Notes: generated from the letters alone by a model not told the origin. 16,019 bases of DNA from Verrucomicrobiota bacterium (GCA_014860005.1 JACZKP010000091.1:1-16019); one strand, 5' to 3'; positions 1 through 5,876 are shown, counted from the first letter of the stretch. Numbers and translations are program-made.

Positions 1-116
1 GATTAAACAGCGTCTTCAGCGCGACCAAACGCAAGGCTCGCGGCTACCGTTCGACGACGCATCTGATCACCATGCTCTACTTCGTCGCCGGAAAACTCCG
101 CTTCCCCCAATTTTAA
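1..116 (+). CDS. Transposase, C-terminal end only
   Basis: The reading frame is open from the window edge (first full codon at position 3) to TAA at 114-116 and ends LITMLYFVAGKLRFPQF. The stretch SATKRKARGYRS followed by an aromatic ending is like the C-termini of DDE transposases. I think of the ISL3 group, but the family is from memory. The gene runs out of the window on the left. Its stop overlaps, tail to tail, the stop of the minus-strand gene ending at 113, so the insertion may have set that gene's present 3' end. No terminal inverted repeat could be identified from this side alone. Confidence 0.6.
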   Translation, partial: LNSVFSATKRKARGYRSTTHLITMLYFVAGKLRFPQF

Positions 117-1693
117 TTCCACCGAAAACAGCGAAGAACCCCGCGGATTTCTCCAAGTGTTGCCATTTCAGAGAGGTGGGTCAGTTCCAGTCCCGGTTCA
201 GCCTTTAGTTGCGGGCGAACTTCTTCGCGGAACTCTAACCACCAATCATAAGACGGAATCGGATTAACTTCTCGTTGCCAGTGGAGTCCTAGGCCGATCC
301 AGCAAAACTTCTCCCCTTCAAGTAGTCCGATGTCTTGGAAATATTCGCACCGGCCAGTGAATTCTCGCCTTTTAAGCGCTGCCTTGAAGATTTTGAAAAT
401 GCGTGCTGCATCGGTTCTTCGACCGCTATCGATTTCAAGGGTGAAGACATAGCCGTAGGCGTCATCATCAATCGGCGCAGAAGCGATGGGCCGATTCTCC
501 TCATTCAGGAAGCGTGCCTTAATATTCGCGTTCCCTGATTTCTCAGCGACCTCGAATCTTCCCCTCAGATGCATGCTCATCTCACTAAGCGTTTTTCCAA
601 ACGCCACATGCTGCTGCAATTCTCCGAACTCAAGCACATGGAATCCGGCTTTAGCCTTGCGGCTTGCCGCAATCAATTCTTGGCTAACGTTTTTCCAGGG
701 AAGCGACAGATTCGTCGACGACAAAAGAACGATTCCGTGAATCATTTTGATTGCCCCAAGATCGATGGAGATTTCGACACCGTCTCTCGTGTAGATGGCC
801 TTGCCCTGCCGCAACACTCGGACGCTTCCATTAAGCTGGCCAACGGCTTTCTGAAAGTTTGAATAGACGTTTGCCACTCGTCGATAGGTGGTCTGACGGG
901 GTTTTCGCTCCAATATCGCCATCACCTTTGACTGAATGATGAGCAATTCTTCCTTTCCCACGACAAGCACGTCACAGAACTCTCGTCTCTTCGGCCCGTC
1001 GTCAAACTGAGGATTCAAATGCGCTGTTCCCGGATAGTTCGCTTCCAGAAGCAAGTACGCAGACTTCTCCAGACCCCCACCTTCATCTAAATCGTCCACT
1101 CTGAATGTACCCGCCTCAGCCGAGCTCACATTGATTGGATGAAGATTCTCAAACTGGAGCGGGATTGCTTTCCAAAGATTTGCTTCAGCAGAACCATCGT
1201 TTCGATGCCATTTTGGAATTCCTTCTTGAGCCGTATCCATCGCCTCAATAAGCAACGGCCGATGATCGCCTTGGTAGTGCGGCTTCGTCCGTTCCAAGTT
1301 ATTGAGAACAATCCTCGCGTTCTGAGAATTCCACAGAACCCGTCCTGCCATTACGGGTCGAACAAGTTCATCAAAGAAAGTTACGAACGTGCTTTCCGCA
1401 TTGAGAAGCTTGTCAAAATGCTCTTGATCCTTGGCCTTTCCTTGAGGGCCGTGGATAAATGCTGGGTCGTTTTTATCGTCTTCGATTCGGACGCCAACGA
1501 CACGGACGTTTTTGTCCGCGGCGCGAATCACCGCCACGACAAGCGTAACGGGCGCGCCTTTCAGAACCGCTTTCGTTAAGTCAGCACTTAATTTGATGGC
1601 GAGTTCAATCGAACCGTCATTGACAAGTTCCGGCCAAACTCCGCCGTGCGCGCCAACCATGCGTTTGTAAGTTTCATACGAAGGCAGCATCAT
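113..1693 (-). CDS. 526-aa protein with PD-(D/E)XK-like nuclease core, function unknown
   Basis: I do not recognise the family. Residues about 205-262 look like a restriction-endonuclease-fold core: an acidic helix (E217), a strand with D241 (FCDVLVVGKEEL), and a second strand ending Q254-S-K256 (LIIQSK). Q in place of E before the lysine is a known variant of the (D/E)-x-K motif. The N-terminal 200 and C-terminal 250 residues show no motif I can name. There is no signal peptide or membrane segment, so it is probably cytoplasmic. It is the last gene of the minus-strand train, 71 nt after the HNH gene, with a strong hairpin between them. Start: ATG ATG at 1693/1690, without a clear Shine-Dalgarno. 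The 3' end abuts a transposase gene, so C-terminal truncation is possible. Confidence 0.8.
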   Translation of the reverse strand: MMLPSYETYKRMVGAHGGVWPELVNDGSIELAIKLSADLTKAVLKGAPVTLVVAVIRAADKNVRVVGVRIEDDKNDPAFIHGPQGKAKDQEHFDKLLNAESTFVTFFDELVRPVMAGRVLWNSQNARIVLNNLERTKPHYQGDHRPLLIEAMDTAQEGIPKWHRNDGSAEANLWKAIPLQFENLHPINVSSAEAGTFRVDDLDEGGGLEKSAYLLLEANYPGTAHLNPQFDDGPKRREFCDVLVVGKEELLIIQSKVMAILERKPRQTTYRRVANVYSNFQKAVGQLNGSVRVLRQGKAIYTRDGVEISIDLGAIKMIHGIVLLSSTNLSLPWKNVSQELIAASRKAKAGFHVLEFGELQQHVAFGKTLSEMSMHLRGRFEVAEKSGNANIKARFLNEENRPIASAPIDDDAYGYVFTLEIDSGRRTDAARIFKIFKAALKRREFTGRCEYFQDIGLLEGEKFCWIGLGLHWQREVNPIPSYDWWLEFREEVRPQLKAEPGLELTHLSEMATLGEIRGVLRCFRWN

Positions 1694-1718
1694 GGTTGGA
1701 TTCTACTTTTTTGATGTT

Positions 1719-1748
1719 CGGAGAGCGAGCTTTGACGCCCGCTCTCCG
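1719..1748 (-). promoter_or_regulatory. Intercistronic hairpin after the HNH gene
   Basis: A 9-bp perfect stem (CGGAGAGCG/CGCTCTCCG) with a 12-nt loop lies between the HNH stop and the start of the 526-aa gene. No U-run follows on the minus strand, so it is more likely an mRNA processing or stability element than a terminator. Confidence 0.55.
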
Positions 1749-1764
1749 TTGATTCACAGTTGTT

Positions 1765-2349
1765 TCACTCATTGAGGAACAGCTTCCACTCGGCGACGCC
1801 GTGGGCGTTGCGGAGGTGCGCCGTCACCGGCAGTTCCTTCGGCGCACGCGGCACGCTGAGCAGCTTCAGCCCGGCTTCGTGCGGCAGACGGTTGCCCTTG
1901 CGGGTGTTCACGTCCTTGCTGGACCACACGAGATTTTCCCAAGTGTCCGCGCCACCGCGCGAGCGGGGCAGCACGTGGTCCAGACTGCCTTCGTCTGGCG
2001 TGAGCAACTGGCCCGTGTATTGGCAGCGATTGCCGTCGCGCTCGCGAATCGTCTTGGAGCACAGCTTCGGGCGCTTCTTCGGCACTTTGGCGAAGTTCAC
2101 GGCCACAATCACCGTCGGCACGCGGATCGCGCCGCGCGCGGTGCGAACAGCATAATCGCTTTCACGAACCGGCAGGGTGATCCACTCGTCCCACGTGACA
2201 GGACGGATGTGGCTCTCGCCTTCGATGTCCAGCGCGGTGGCCACGTTCGTGGCCATCTGGCAGAACGCGTCCTGCGGGGTGCGAATGTTGATCGCTTGCC
2301 AGTTGCGGTTGAGCACCAGCACAATCGTCTTGTTCAGTATGTCGCTCAT
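1765..2349 (-). CDS. HNH endonuclease-like protein
   Basis: A 194-aa protein with an HNH nuclease fold near the C-terminus (about 104-155). The LDHVLPRSRGG motif supplies D124-H125, WENL supplies N139, and DVNTRKG supplies N148. The zinc knuckle seen in many HNH proteins is incomplete: C109 is followed by YTG and the second CxxC pair is absent (WSSKDVN). This matches a family that opens with IVLVLNRNWQAIN, here at residues 9-21. That is why I start at ATG 2349 and not at the in-frame ATG 2493, whose 48 extra codons lie in the leader and in tRNA-like unit 1. Family members act on nucleic acid, but the substrate is unknown. It follows the 24-unit block by 68 nt and has no obvious Shine-Dalgarno. 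Confidence 0.88.
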   Translation of the reverse strand: MSDILNKTIVLVLNRNWQAINIRTPQDAFCQMATNVATALDIEGESHIRPVTWDEWITLPVRESDYAVRTARGAIRVPTVIVAVNFAKVPKKRPKLCSKTIRERDGNRCQYTGQLLTPDEGSLDHVLPRSRGGADTWENLVWSSKDVNTRKGNRLPHEAGLKLLSVPRAPKELPVTAHLRNAHGVAEWKLFLNE

Positions 2350-2417
2350 AAAATGTTTGCACACCGTGTCTGCTCCGCGCTGTTGAGGTGTTTGCTCATT
2401 ATTGAAATGGCAGTGAT

Positions 2418-2492
2418 TGGTTGCCTCGCTCGGTTTTGCTCCAAGTCCTCCGGTGTCAGAAACCGGCGCACTCCTGATTATGCGACGAGGCA
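2418..2492 (-). tRNA. tRNA-like unit 1, anticodon CTG (Gln)
   Basis: 75 nt. Acceptor TGCCTCG/CGAGGCA, A73 (Gln usually has G73), encoded CCA. Anticodon stem CCGGT/ACCGG, loop TTCTGAC. T stem CTTGG/CCGAG, loop AGCAAAA (G55, C56). D stem GCAT/GTGC, loop AATCAGGA. It is the last unit before the HNH gene. Confidence 0.82.
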
Positions 2493-2500
2493 ATTGAGAA

Positions 2501-2574
2501 TGGTCGCCCGGGAAGGTTCTGCCCCCTCGATTTCTGGGTGTAAGCCAGACGTGATACTATTTCACCACCGAGCG
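2501..2574 (-). tRNA. tRNA-like unit 2, anticodon TAC (Val)
   Basis: 74 nt. Acceptor CGCTCGG/CCGGGCG with one G-U, A73, CCA encoded. Anticodon stem TCTGG/CCAGA, loop CTTACAC. T stem GAGGG/CCTTC, loop GGCAGAA (G55, C56). D stem GTGA/TCAC, loop AATAGTA with A-G instead of G-G. Confidence 0.85.
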
Positions 2575-2597
2575 GTCGAAGCTCGACTTGCAAAAGC

Positions 2598-2672
2598 TGG
2601 CTGCCGGGGATGGACTCGCACCATCACGGCCGCCTTCAAAGGGCGGTGTCCTACTGATTAGACGACCCGGCA
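2598..2672 (-). tRNA. tRNA-like unit 3, anticodon TTG (Gln)
   Basis: 75 nt. Acceptor TGCCGGG/CCCGGCA, G73 as expected for Gln, CCA. Anticodon stem CCGCC/GGCGG, loop CTTTGAA. T stem GATGG/CCATC, loop TGCGAGT (G55). The D loop TAATCAGTAG resembles a Gln D loop in which G-G has become C-A-G. Confidence 0.87.
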
Positions 2673-2678
2673 ATAAAC

Positions 2679-2752
2679 TGGTGGCCCGCCAGGGTAACGC
2701 GCCCTGTTCTACGGATTAAAAGTCCGTTGCATCACTTTAATGCTTGCAGGCC
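2679..2752 (-). tRNA. tRNA-like unit 4, anticodon TTT (Lys)
   Basis: 74 nt. Acceptor GGCCTGC/GCGGGCC, A73, CCA. Anticodon stem ACGGA/TCCGT, loop CTTTTAA. T stem CAGGG/CCCTG, loop CGCGTTA (G55, C56, no A58). D stem GCAT/ATGC, loop TAAAGTG. Confidence 0.86.
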
Positions 2753-2756
2753 AGAA

Positions 2757-2831
2757 TGGTGCTCGCGGCAGGACTTGCACCTGCACTGGCGACGTTCTCG
2801 ACGTCGTGCCTCTGCATTGGGCTACGCGAGC
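2757..2831 (-). tRNA. tRNA-like unit 5, anticodon GAG (Leu), short variable loop
   Basis: 75 nt. Acceptor GCTCGCG/CGCGAGC, A73, CCA. Anticodon stem CGACG/CGTCG, loop TCGAGAA, so C33 replaces U33. The variable region is only 5 nt, whereas bacterial tRNA-Leu has a long arm. T loop TGCAAGT (G55), D loop CAATGCAGA. Confidence 0.83.
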
Positions 2832-2838
2832 AAATTGA

Positions 2839-2910
2839 TGGAGCCTCCAGCCGGGGTCGCACCGGCAGGATTTCTTTACAAAAGAAATCCGCAGGCTGCT
2901 GCATGGAGGC
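2839..2910 (-). tRNA. tRNA-like unit 6, anticodon TGT (Thr), minimal D arm
   Basis: 72 nt. Acceptor GCCTCCA/TGGAGGC, U73, CCA. The D arm is reduced to stem GCAG/CTGC closing the 4-nt loop CAGC. The anticodon hairpin is extended: up to nine pairs can form around TTGTA, and a normal 7-nt loop reads TTTGTAA. T stem GCCGG/CCGGC, loop TGCGACC (G55). Confidence 0.78.
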
Positions 2911-2915
2911 GAAAA

Positions 2916-2987
2916 TGGTCGCAGTCTCCGGTGCCGCCCCGGACACGGCGGGCTTATGAAACCCACTTGAACGCTGGCTCGACTGCG
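2916..2987 (-). tRNA. tRNA-like unit 7, anticodon CAT (Met), minimal D arm
   Basis: 72 nt. Acceptor CGCAGTC/GACTGCG, A73, CCA. D arm GAGC/GTTC with the 4-nt loop CAGC, as in unit 6. Anticodon stem TGGGT/GCCCG with two G-U pairs, loop TTCATAA. T stem TCCGG/CCGGA, loop GGCGGCA (G55, C56). Confidence 0.78.
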
Positions 2988-2990
2988 AAA

Positions 2991-3066
2991 TGGAGCCCTC
3001 ACTCAGAATTGCACTGAGCTGAATTCGCTTACCGAGCGAAGGCATCGCTGACAATGCTTTGAGGGC
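2991..3066 (-). tRNA. tRNA-like unit 8, anticodon GGT (Thr)
   Basis: 76 nt. Acceptor GCCCTCA/TGAGGGC, U73, CCA. Anticodon stem TTCGC/GCGAA, loop TCGGTAA with C33. T stem CTCAG/CTGAG, loop TGCAATT (G55). D stem GCAT/ATGC, loop TGTCAGCG. Confidence 0.84.
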
Positions 3067-3075
3067 AATTGAAAT

Positions 3076-3153
3076 TGGCGTCCCTGACCGGCTTTGCTCC
3101 GGTGATCTCCTGCATGAGAGGCAGGCATGTTGACTGGACTACACCACAGGGAC
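3076..3153 (-). tRNA. tRNA-like unit 9, anticodon CTC (Glu)
   Basis: 78 nt. Acceptor GTCCCTG/CAGGGAC, G73 as in Glu tRNAs, CCA. Anticodon stem CCTGC/GCAGG, loop CTCTCAT. T stem ACCGG/CCGGT, loop AGCAAAG (G55). D stem TGT/ACA, loop AGTCCAGTCA. Confidence 0.84.
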
Positions 3154-3158
3154 AGAAA

Positions 3159-3235
3159 TGGTGAGAGCAGAAGGATTCGCGCCTTCGACCTGATGCATGT
3201 GAAGCATCCGCTCTGACTTGCTGAGCTATGCCCTC
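3159..3235 (-). tRNA. tRNA-like unit 10, anticodon CAC (Val)
   Basis: 77 nt. Acceptor GAGGGCA/TGCTCTC with one G-U, A73, CCA. Anticodon stem GATGC/GCATC, loop TTCACAT. T stem GAAGG/CCTTC, loop CGCGAAT (G55). D stem GCTC/GAGC, loop AGCAAGTCA. Confidence 0.85.
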
Positions 3236-3241
3236 GGAAAA

Positions 3242-3316
3242 TGGTGGGAGCGAAGAGTGCTGCCCTCTTTGCCTCTCGCATGTCAAACGAGCGCTCTGCT
3301 GGTGAGCTACGCCCCC
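3242..3316 (-). tRNA. tRNA-like unit 11, anticodon GAC (Val)
   Basis: 75 nt. Acceptor GGGGGCG/CGCTCCC with one G-U, A73, CCA. Anticodon stem CTCGT/GCGAG, loop TTGACAT. T stem AAGAG/CTCTT, loop GGCAGCA (G55, C56). D stem GCTC/GAGC, loop ACCAGCA. Confidence 0.85.
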
Positions 3317-3322
3317 TGAAAT

Positions 3323-3396
3323 TGGAGCGGGTGAACGGAGTCGCACCGTCGTCTCGGCCTTGGCACGGCCGCATTCTGCTGTTGAACCACACCCGC
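3323..3396 (-). tRNA. tRNA-like unit 12, anticodon GCC (Gly)
   Basis: 74 nt. Acceptor GCGGGTG/CACCCGC, U73 as in bacterial Gly tRNAs, CCA. Anticodon stem CGGCC/GGCCG, loop GTGCCAA. T stem GACGG/CCGTT, loop TGCGACT (G55). D loop AACAGCA. Unit 42 has the same anticodon. Confidence 0.85.
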
Positions 3397-3401
3397 AAAA
3401 T

Positions 3402-3477
3402 TGGTGTCCCCAGCCGGACTTTCACCAGCAACCTGACGCTTAGGACGCGCCCGCTCTATGCATTGAGCTATGGGGAC
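3402..3477 (-). tRNA. tRNA-like unit 13, anticodon CCT (Arg), U19-A56 variant
   Basis: 76 nt. Acceptor GTCCCCA/TGGGGAC, A73, CCA. Anticodon stem GGCGC/GCGTC, loop GTCCTAA. T stem GCTGG/CCGGC, loop TGAAAGT: G55, and A56 in place of C56. D stem GCTC/GAGC, loop AATGCATA, where T stands where other units have G19. This is a compensating change. Confidence 0.86.
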
Positions 3478-3481
3478 AAAA

Positions 3482-3573
3482 TGGTACGCGCGTCCGGTAA
3501 CGCTCCGGATCCCGGCACTGATCTAGTGCGATGCGGGGTATAAAGCCGCCGGCTCTCTTTGAGCTACGCGCGC
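3482..3573 (-). tRNA. tRNA-like unit 14, probable anticodon TAT (Ile), long variable arm
   Basis: 92 nt. Acceptor GCGCGCG/CGCGCGT with terminal G-U, A73, CCA. D stem GCTC/GAGC with the 5-nt loop AAAGA. Anticodon stem GCGG/CCGC plus a C-C mismatch, loop TTTATAC read as TAT; a shifted reading is possible. The variable region holds a 5-bp hairpin (GCACT/AGTGC), unexpected for Ile. T stem TCCGG/CCGGA, loop AGCGTTA (G55). Confidence 0.75.
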
Positions 3574-3574
3574 A

Positions 3575-3662
3575 TGGCGGAATGCCGTGGACTCGCACCA
3601 CTTGCCCGAAGGCACGCACTGTTTAGCAAACAGGCCCGGCGCGCTTGACCGGTGGACATTCC
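3575..3662 (-). tRNA. tRNA-like unit 15, anticodon GCT (Ser)
   Basis: 88 nt. Acceptor GGAATGT/GCATTCC, G73 as in Ser, CCA. Anticodon stem CTGT/ACAG, loop TTGCTAA. Long variable arm with hairpin TGCC-TTCG-GGCA, correct for Ser. T stem GTGG/CCAC, loop TGCGAGT (G55). D stem CCGG/CCGG, loop TCAAGCGCG. Confidence 0.85.
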
Positions 3663-3666
3663 AATT

Positions 3667-3741
3667 TGGTCCGCGTGGCAGGACTTGCACCTGCAACCTT
3701 TCCGGTTTGAGCGGAACGCCTCTGCCTTGGGCTACACGCGG
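3667..3741 (-). tRNA. tRNA-like unit 16, anticodon CAA (Leu), short variable loop
   Basis: 75 nt. Acceptor CCGCGTG/CACGCGG, A73, CCA. Anticodon stem TTCCG/CGGAA, loop CTCAAAC. The variable loop is 5 nt (AGGTT) and not the Leu long arm. T stem GCAGG/CCTGC, loop TGCAAGT (G55). D loop CAAGGCAGA. Confidence 0.85.
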
Positions 3742-3742
3742 T

Positions 3743-3817
3743 TGGTGCCCACGGTCGGATTCGCACCGACACTGTGCGCGTTTTAAGTGCGCCGTCTCTG
3801 CGTTGGACTACGTGGGC
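3743..3817 (-). tRNA. tRNA-like unit 17, anticodon TAA (Leu), short variable loop
   Basis: 75 nt. Acceptor GCCCACG/CGTGGGC, A73, CCA. Anticodon stem GCGC/GCGC plus an A-C mismatch, loop CTTAAAA. Short variable loop. T stem GTCGG/CCGAC, loop TGCGAAT (G55). D stem GTC/GAC, loop CAACGCAGA. It starts one base after unit 16 ends. Confidence 0.84.
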
Positions 3818-3821
3818 GAAA

Positions 3822-3898
3822 TGGTGCCGCGTGAGGGATTTCCACCCCCAACCTCTCCGGTCTGAGCGGAGCGTCTCTTGTAGTTGGACTAACGCGGC
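3822..3898 (-). tRNA. tRNA-like unit 18, anticodon CAG (Leu), G56 variant
   Basis: 77 nt. Acceptor GCCGCGT/ACGCGGC, A73, CCA. Anticodon stem CTCCG/CGGAG, loop CTCAGAC. Short variable loop AGGTT. T stem GGGGG/CCCTC, loop TGGAAAT with G55 and G56. The D loop CAACTACAAGA is longer than in unit 17 and can place A-C at 18-19, giving C19-G56, but the alignment is ambiguous. Confidence 0.83.
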
Positions 3899-3904
3899 AT
3901 GATT

Positions 3905-3980
3905 TGGTGCATCCGGCAGGACTCCCACCTGCAGACTCTCCGTTCGAAGCGGAGGATGATAATAATTTCACCACGGATGC
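3905..3980 (-). tRNA. tRNA-like unit 19, anticodon TCG (Arg), G56 variant
   Basis: 76 nt. Acceptor GCATCCG/CGGATGC, A73, CCA. Anticodon stem CTCCG/CGGAG, loop CTTCGAA. T stem GCAGG/CCTGC, loop TGGGAGT (G55, G56). D stem GTGA/TCAT, loop AATTATTA, with A-T where unit 2 has A-G, allowing a U19-G56 wobble. Confidence 0.85.
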
Positions 3981-3985
3981 GGAAA

Positions 3986-4060
3986 TGGTGGGTTGCCTCG
4001 GATTCGCACCGAGTTCTCGCCGGTTAAGAGCCGGGACTTCACTGTCAAAGTTTGCAACCC
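3986..4060 (-). tRNA. tRNA-like unit 20, anticodon CTT (Lys)
   Basis: 75 nt. Acceptor GGGTTGC/GCAACCC, A73, CCA. Anticodon stem CCGG/CCGG, loop CTCTTAA. T stem CTCGG/CCGAG, loop TGCGAAT (G55). D stem ACTT/AAGT, loop TGACAGTG. Confidence 0.85.
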
Positions 4061-4064
4061 AATC

Positions 4065-4138
4065 GCGACACGAAGGCGGAGTTGAACCACCGCAGCCAGA
4101 TCTGTGAAGTCCTGGCCGGCACCGGGATTTCGCGTCGC
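4065..4138 (-). tRNA. tRNA-like unit 21, aberrant, canonical T loop, no CCA
   Basis: An odd unit. T arm GGTGG/CCGCC with the ordinary loop TTCAACT. The acceptor can extend to 10 bp (GCGACGCGAA/TTCGTGTCGC) and no CCA follows. The anticodon stem is CCAGG/TCTGG with an oversized 10-nt loop, so the anticodon cannot be fixed (TCA or TTC possible). No convincing D arm. It may be a decayed tRNA or a different class of element. Confidence 0.5.
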
Positions 4139-4144
4139 GTGAAA

Positions 4145-4219
4145 TGGACAGAGCGGCGGGTAACGCTCCCGCTTGATCTTGCTCCCGAAGCAAGCGCCTG
4201 ACTTTTAGGCTACGCTCTG
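4145..4219 (-). tRNA. tRNA-like unit 22, anticodon CGG (Pro)
   Basis: 75 nt. Acceptor CAGAGCG/CGCTCTG, U73, CCA. Anticodon stem CTTGC/GCAAG, loop TTCGGGA with G37 as in Pro tRNAs. T stem GCGGG/CCCGC, loop AGCGTTA (G55, C56). D stem GCCT/AGGC, loop AAAAGTC. Confidence 0.86.
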
Positions 4220-4223
4220 AAAA

Positions 4224-4298
4224 TGGACGGGCATATCGGTAGCGCGCCGACTATTCCGGTTTGGAAGACCGGCGTGTGTCTCTCAACACTTATGCCCG
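4224..4298 (-). tRNA. tRNA-like unit 23, anticodon TCC (Gly)
   Basis: 75 nt. Acceptor CGGGCAT/ATGCCCG, U73 as in Gly, CCA. Anticodon stem CCGGT/ACCGG, loop CTTCCAA. T stem GTCGG/CCGAT, loop CGCGCTA (G55, C56). D stem GTGT/ACAC, short loop TGAGAG. Confidence 0.85.
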
Positions 4299-4304
4299 GA
4301 GAAA

Positions 4305-4379
4305 TGGAATCCCGTGCTGGAATCGCACCAGCCTTTGCGGCTTTGCAGACCGCCGCCTGAGCTAATCGGCCAACGGGAT
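4305..4379 (-). tRNA. tRNA-like unit 24, anticodon GCA (Cys)
   Basis: 75 nt. Acceptor ATCCCGT/ACGGGAT, U73 as in Cys, CCA. Anticodon stem GCGGT/GCCGC, loop CTGCAAA. T stem GCTGG/CCAGC, loop TGCGATT (G55). D loop GATTAGCTCA. Its 5' end lies only 7 nt after the stop codon of the 477-aa gene, so the mRNA and the block are probably one transcript. Confidence 0.87.
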
Positions 4380-4386
4380 GAACTTG

Positions 4387-5820
4387 TCAGTGGAAGAGGA
4401 ATTGCAAATCCAGATTTACGGTTGCTGGCTGTTTGAAATCCGCCCTTTCTGCCGATTCAACCATCTTCTGAATCAATGCCACCACTGCGCTGTCTGCGAA
4501 CAGGTGTGCTTGAACGAGTTCTAGGAAATACGGAATACCGAATATTCTAAATTCCTTATCTCCGGATTTCTTCCAGATGCGAATTCCTCCTTCTTTGAGT
4601 GCCTCGACCTCGATGCCACAACGACGGAGGTCATCAATCAGAAAGACTGGATTGTAAAGCGTCATCACCGCAAATCGTCGGAACAGCAAGGCTTCGATGA
4701 TTTCGGTTTCCAGCGACCACCAAAACAATGGCCTCATTCCCAGCGACAAACTGTAGCGCCCTTGTGCCGGATACGGCAGCCAACCAAACCTGAGGCTGTT
4801 GTCTTTGAGAGCTAGGTCCACAATTTCACGTGCGTCTTCCGTAATGCGCAAGCGATCCAGATTTCTCTTCGAATGATGTTTCCCCGCAAGCCGTGAGAAG
4901 AGCGATTCTCCCTTAAGCCTGATCCCTATGACAAGTAGCCCTCGGTCAGCTTTGATTCGCTCCATTGATAGCTTTGCTGGGCTTCGATAGAGCTCCTCCA
5001 CCTTCGAGTGATGGAAAGTCGCACTCACTTGAGCGGGTGCTAGATGTTGATTCGAGACGACTGGTTTGAACGATTCTTGAATTCTTTCAATTTGGCGTTT
5101 GAGCCGTTCAAGTATCGGTGGCGGCAATGGTCGACGATCGGAACTGAAAGGCGTGTGCTGCCCTTCGACTGATTTAGGCAATCTATCTTTTCTGAGATTT
5201 CGACCAACTAAGTTGATTGTGACAGTTAACTGGTTGTCTCCGTTGGCGCAGGTCTTCAGCTCTCCAATGGCCGCGACTTTCCCCTCAACAAGGTCAACGA
5301 GGCTTACATCGCCGAGCCGCAAGAAAGTCGTGATTGAGTGCGCCAATACCAGATGATCACCGAACTTTGGCAATCCCCGAATGAATTCAATTTCTCCTCT
5401 ACCCCCGATTCCAGTTGGTAGATGCGGGTTGGGCTCATGTTCATCATGTCTCCGCAGCAACTCGCGCTCATTTTGGTAAAACATCCACGCAAACGAATCA
5501 CCCAATGCTTTGCCTACATCCATCGTTGCTCGCAGGAGACGCTTAAAACCGTTCAGGGTGTGAAGCCGGTGGCGAAACCATTTTTTATTCAAATCTGATT
5601 TCCTTGAGATCAATTCACGTCCCTCCTGGCAAATCTGATTGTAGAGAGTTTCAAGCCGGTAGAGGGCGATACCGAGAGTCGGTTGGAACGATACAATAGC
5701 CTCAATCATCTCTGATTTACCTTCGACGCACTTACGAAGCGTCAGCAATTTCAGCCAACAATCCTTGAAAGATTGTTCGGCCTCTGAAACAGCACGCTCG
5801 ATTCGTTTTCGATTTAGCAT
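4387..5820 (-). CDS. 477-aa protein with PD-(D/E)XK-like nuclease core, function unknown
   Basis: I do not recognise the family. Residues about 140-192 form a plausible nuclease core: an acidic helix region (E143, E145), a strand with D171 and D176 (GDVSLVDLVEGK), then AIGELKT with the E187-x-K189 signature. Residues 1-125 are helical and charged and may be a coiled or DNA/RNA-binding segment. The C-terminal half has no motif I can name. No signal peptide or membrane helix. It follows the ClpP-like gene after a 115-nt gap holding a strong hairpin, and runs directly into the 24-unit tRNA-like block. Start: ATG 5820, with only a weak purine stretch upstream. The D/E-x-K layout resembles that of the 526-aa protein but I see no clear overall similarity. 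Confidence 0.8.
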   Translation of the reverse strand: MLNRKRIERAVSEAEQSFKDCWLKLLTLRKCVEGKSEMIEAIVSFQPTLGIALYRLETLYNQICQEGRELISRKSDLNKKWFRHRLHTLNGFKRLLRATMDVGKALGDSFAWMFYQNERELLRRHDEHEPNPHLPTGIGGRGEIEFIRGLPKFGDHLVLAHSITTFLRLGDVSLVDLVEGKVAAIGELKTCANGDNQLTVTINLVGRNLRKDRLPKSVEGQHTPFSSDRRPLPPPILERLKRQIERIQESFKPVVSNQHLAPAQVSATFHHSKVEELYRSPAKLSMERIKADRGLLVIGIRLKGESLFSRLAGKHHSKRNLDRLRITEDAREIVDLALKDNSLRFGWLPYPAQGRYSLSLGMRPLFWWSLETEIIEALLFRRFAVMTLYNPVFLIDDLRRCGIEVEALKEGGIRIWKKSGDKEFRIFGIPYFLELVQAHLFADSAVVALIQKMVESAERADFKQPATVNLDLQFLFH

Positions 5821-5876
5821 ACCGCTTTTTCCGATAGTTGAGATTGTAGTTGATTCGTCAGTTCGATGAAAGAATT

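Noticed and set aside
2350..2493. Extending the HNH protein to ATG 2493
   Set aside because: The added 48 codons overlap tRNA-like unit 1, and HNH relatives of this type begin near IVLVLNRNWQ, matching ATG 2349.
1801..2661. 286-codon plus-strand ORF opposite the HNH gene
   Set aside because: The minus strand encodes a clear HNH protein. The plus frame runs on into tRNA-like units, so it is not a gene.
2709..4193. Many overlapping ORFs of 65-140 codons on both strands
   Set aside because: They translate tRNA-like units in various frames. Their similar-looking peptides simply reflect repeated T-arm and anticodon-arm sequence.
2418..4379. Periodic near-repeats about every 75-90 nt, suggestive of a CRISPR array
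   Set aside because: The repeated wording (such as GACTCGCACC on the plus strand) is the T arm of successive tRNA-like units. Each period folds as its own cloverleaf and no constant repeat or spacer exists.
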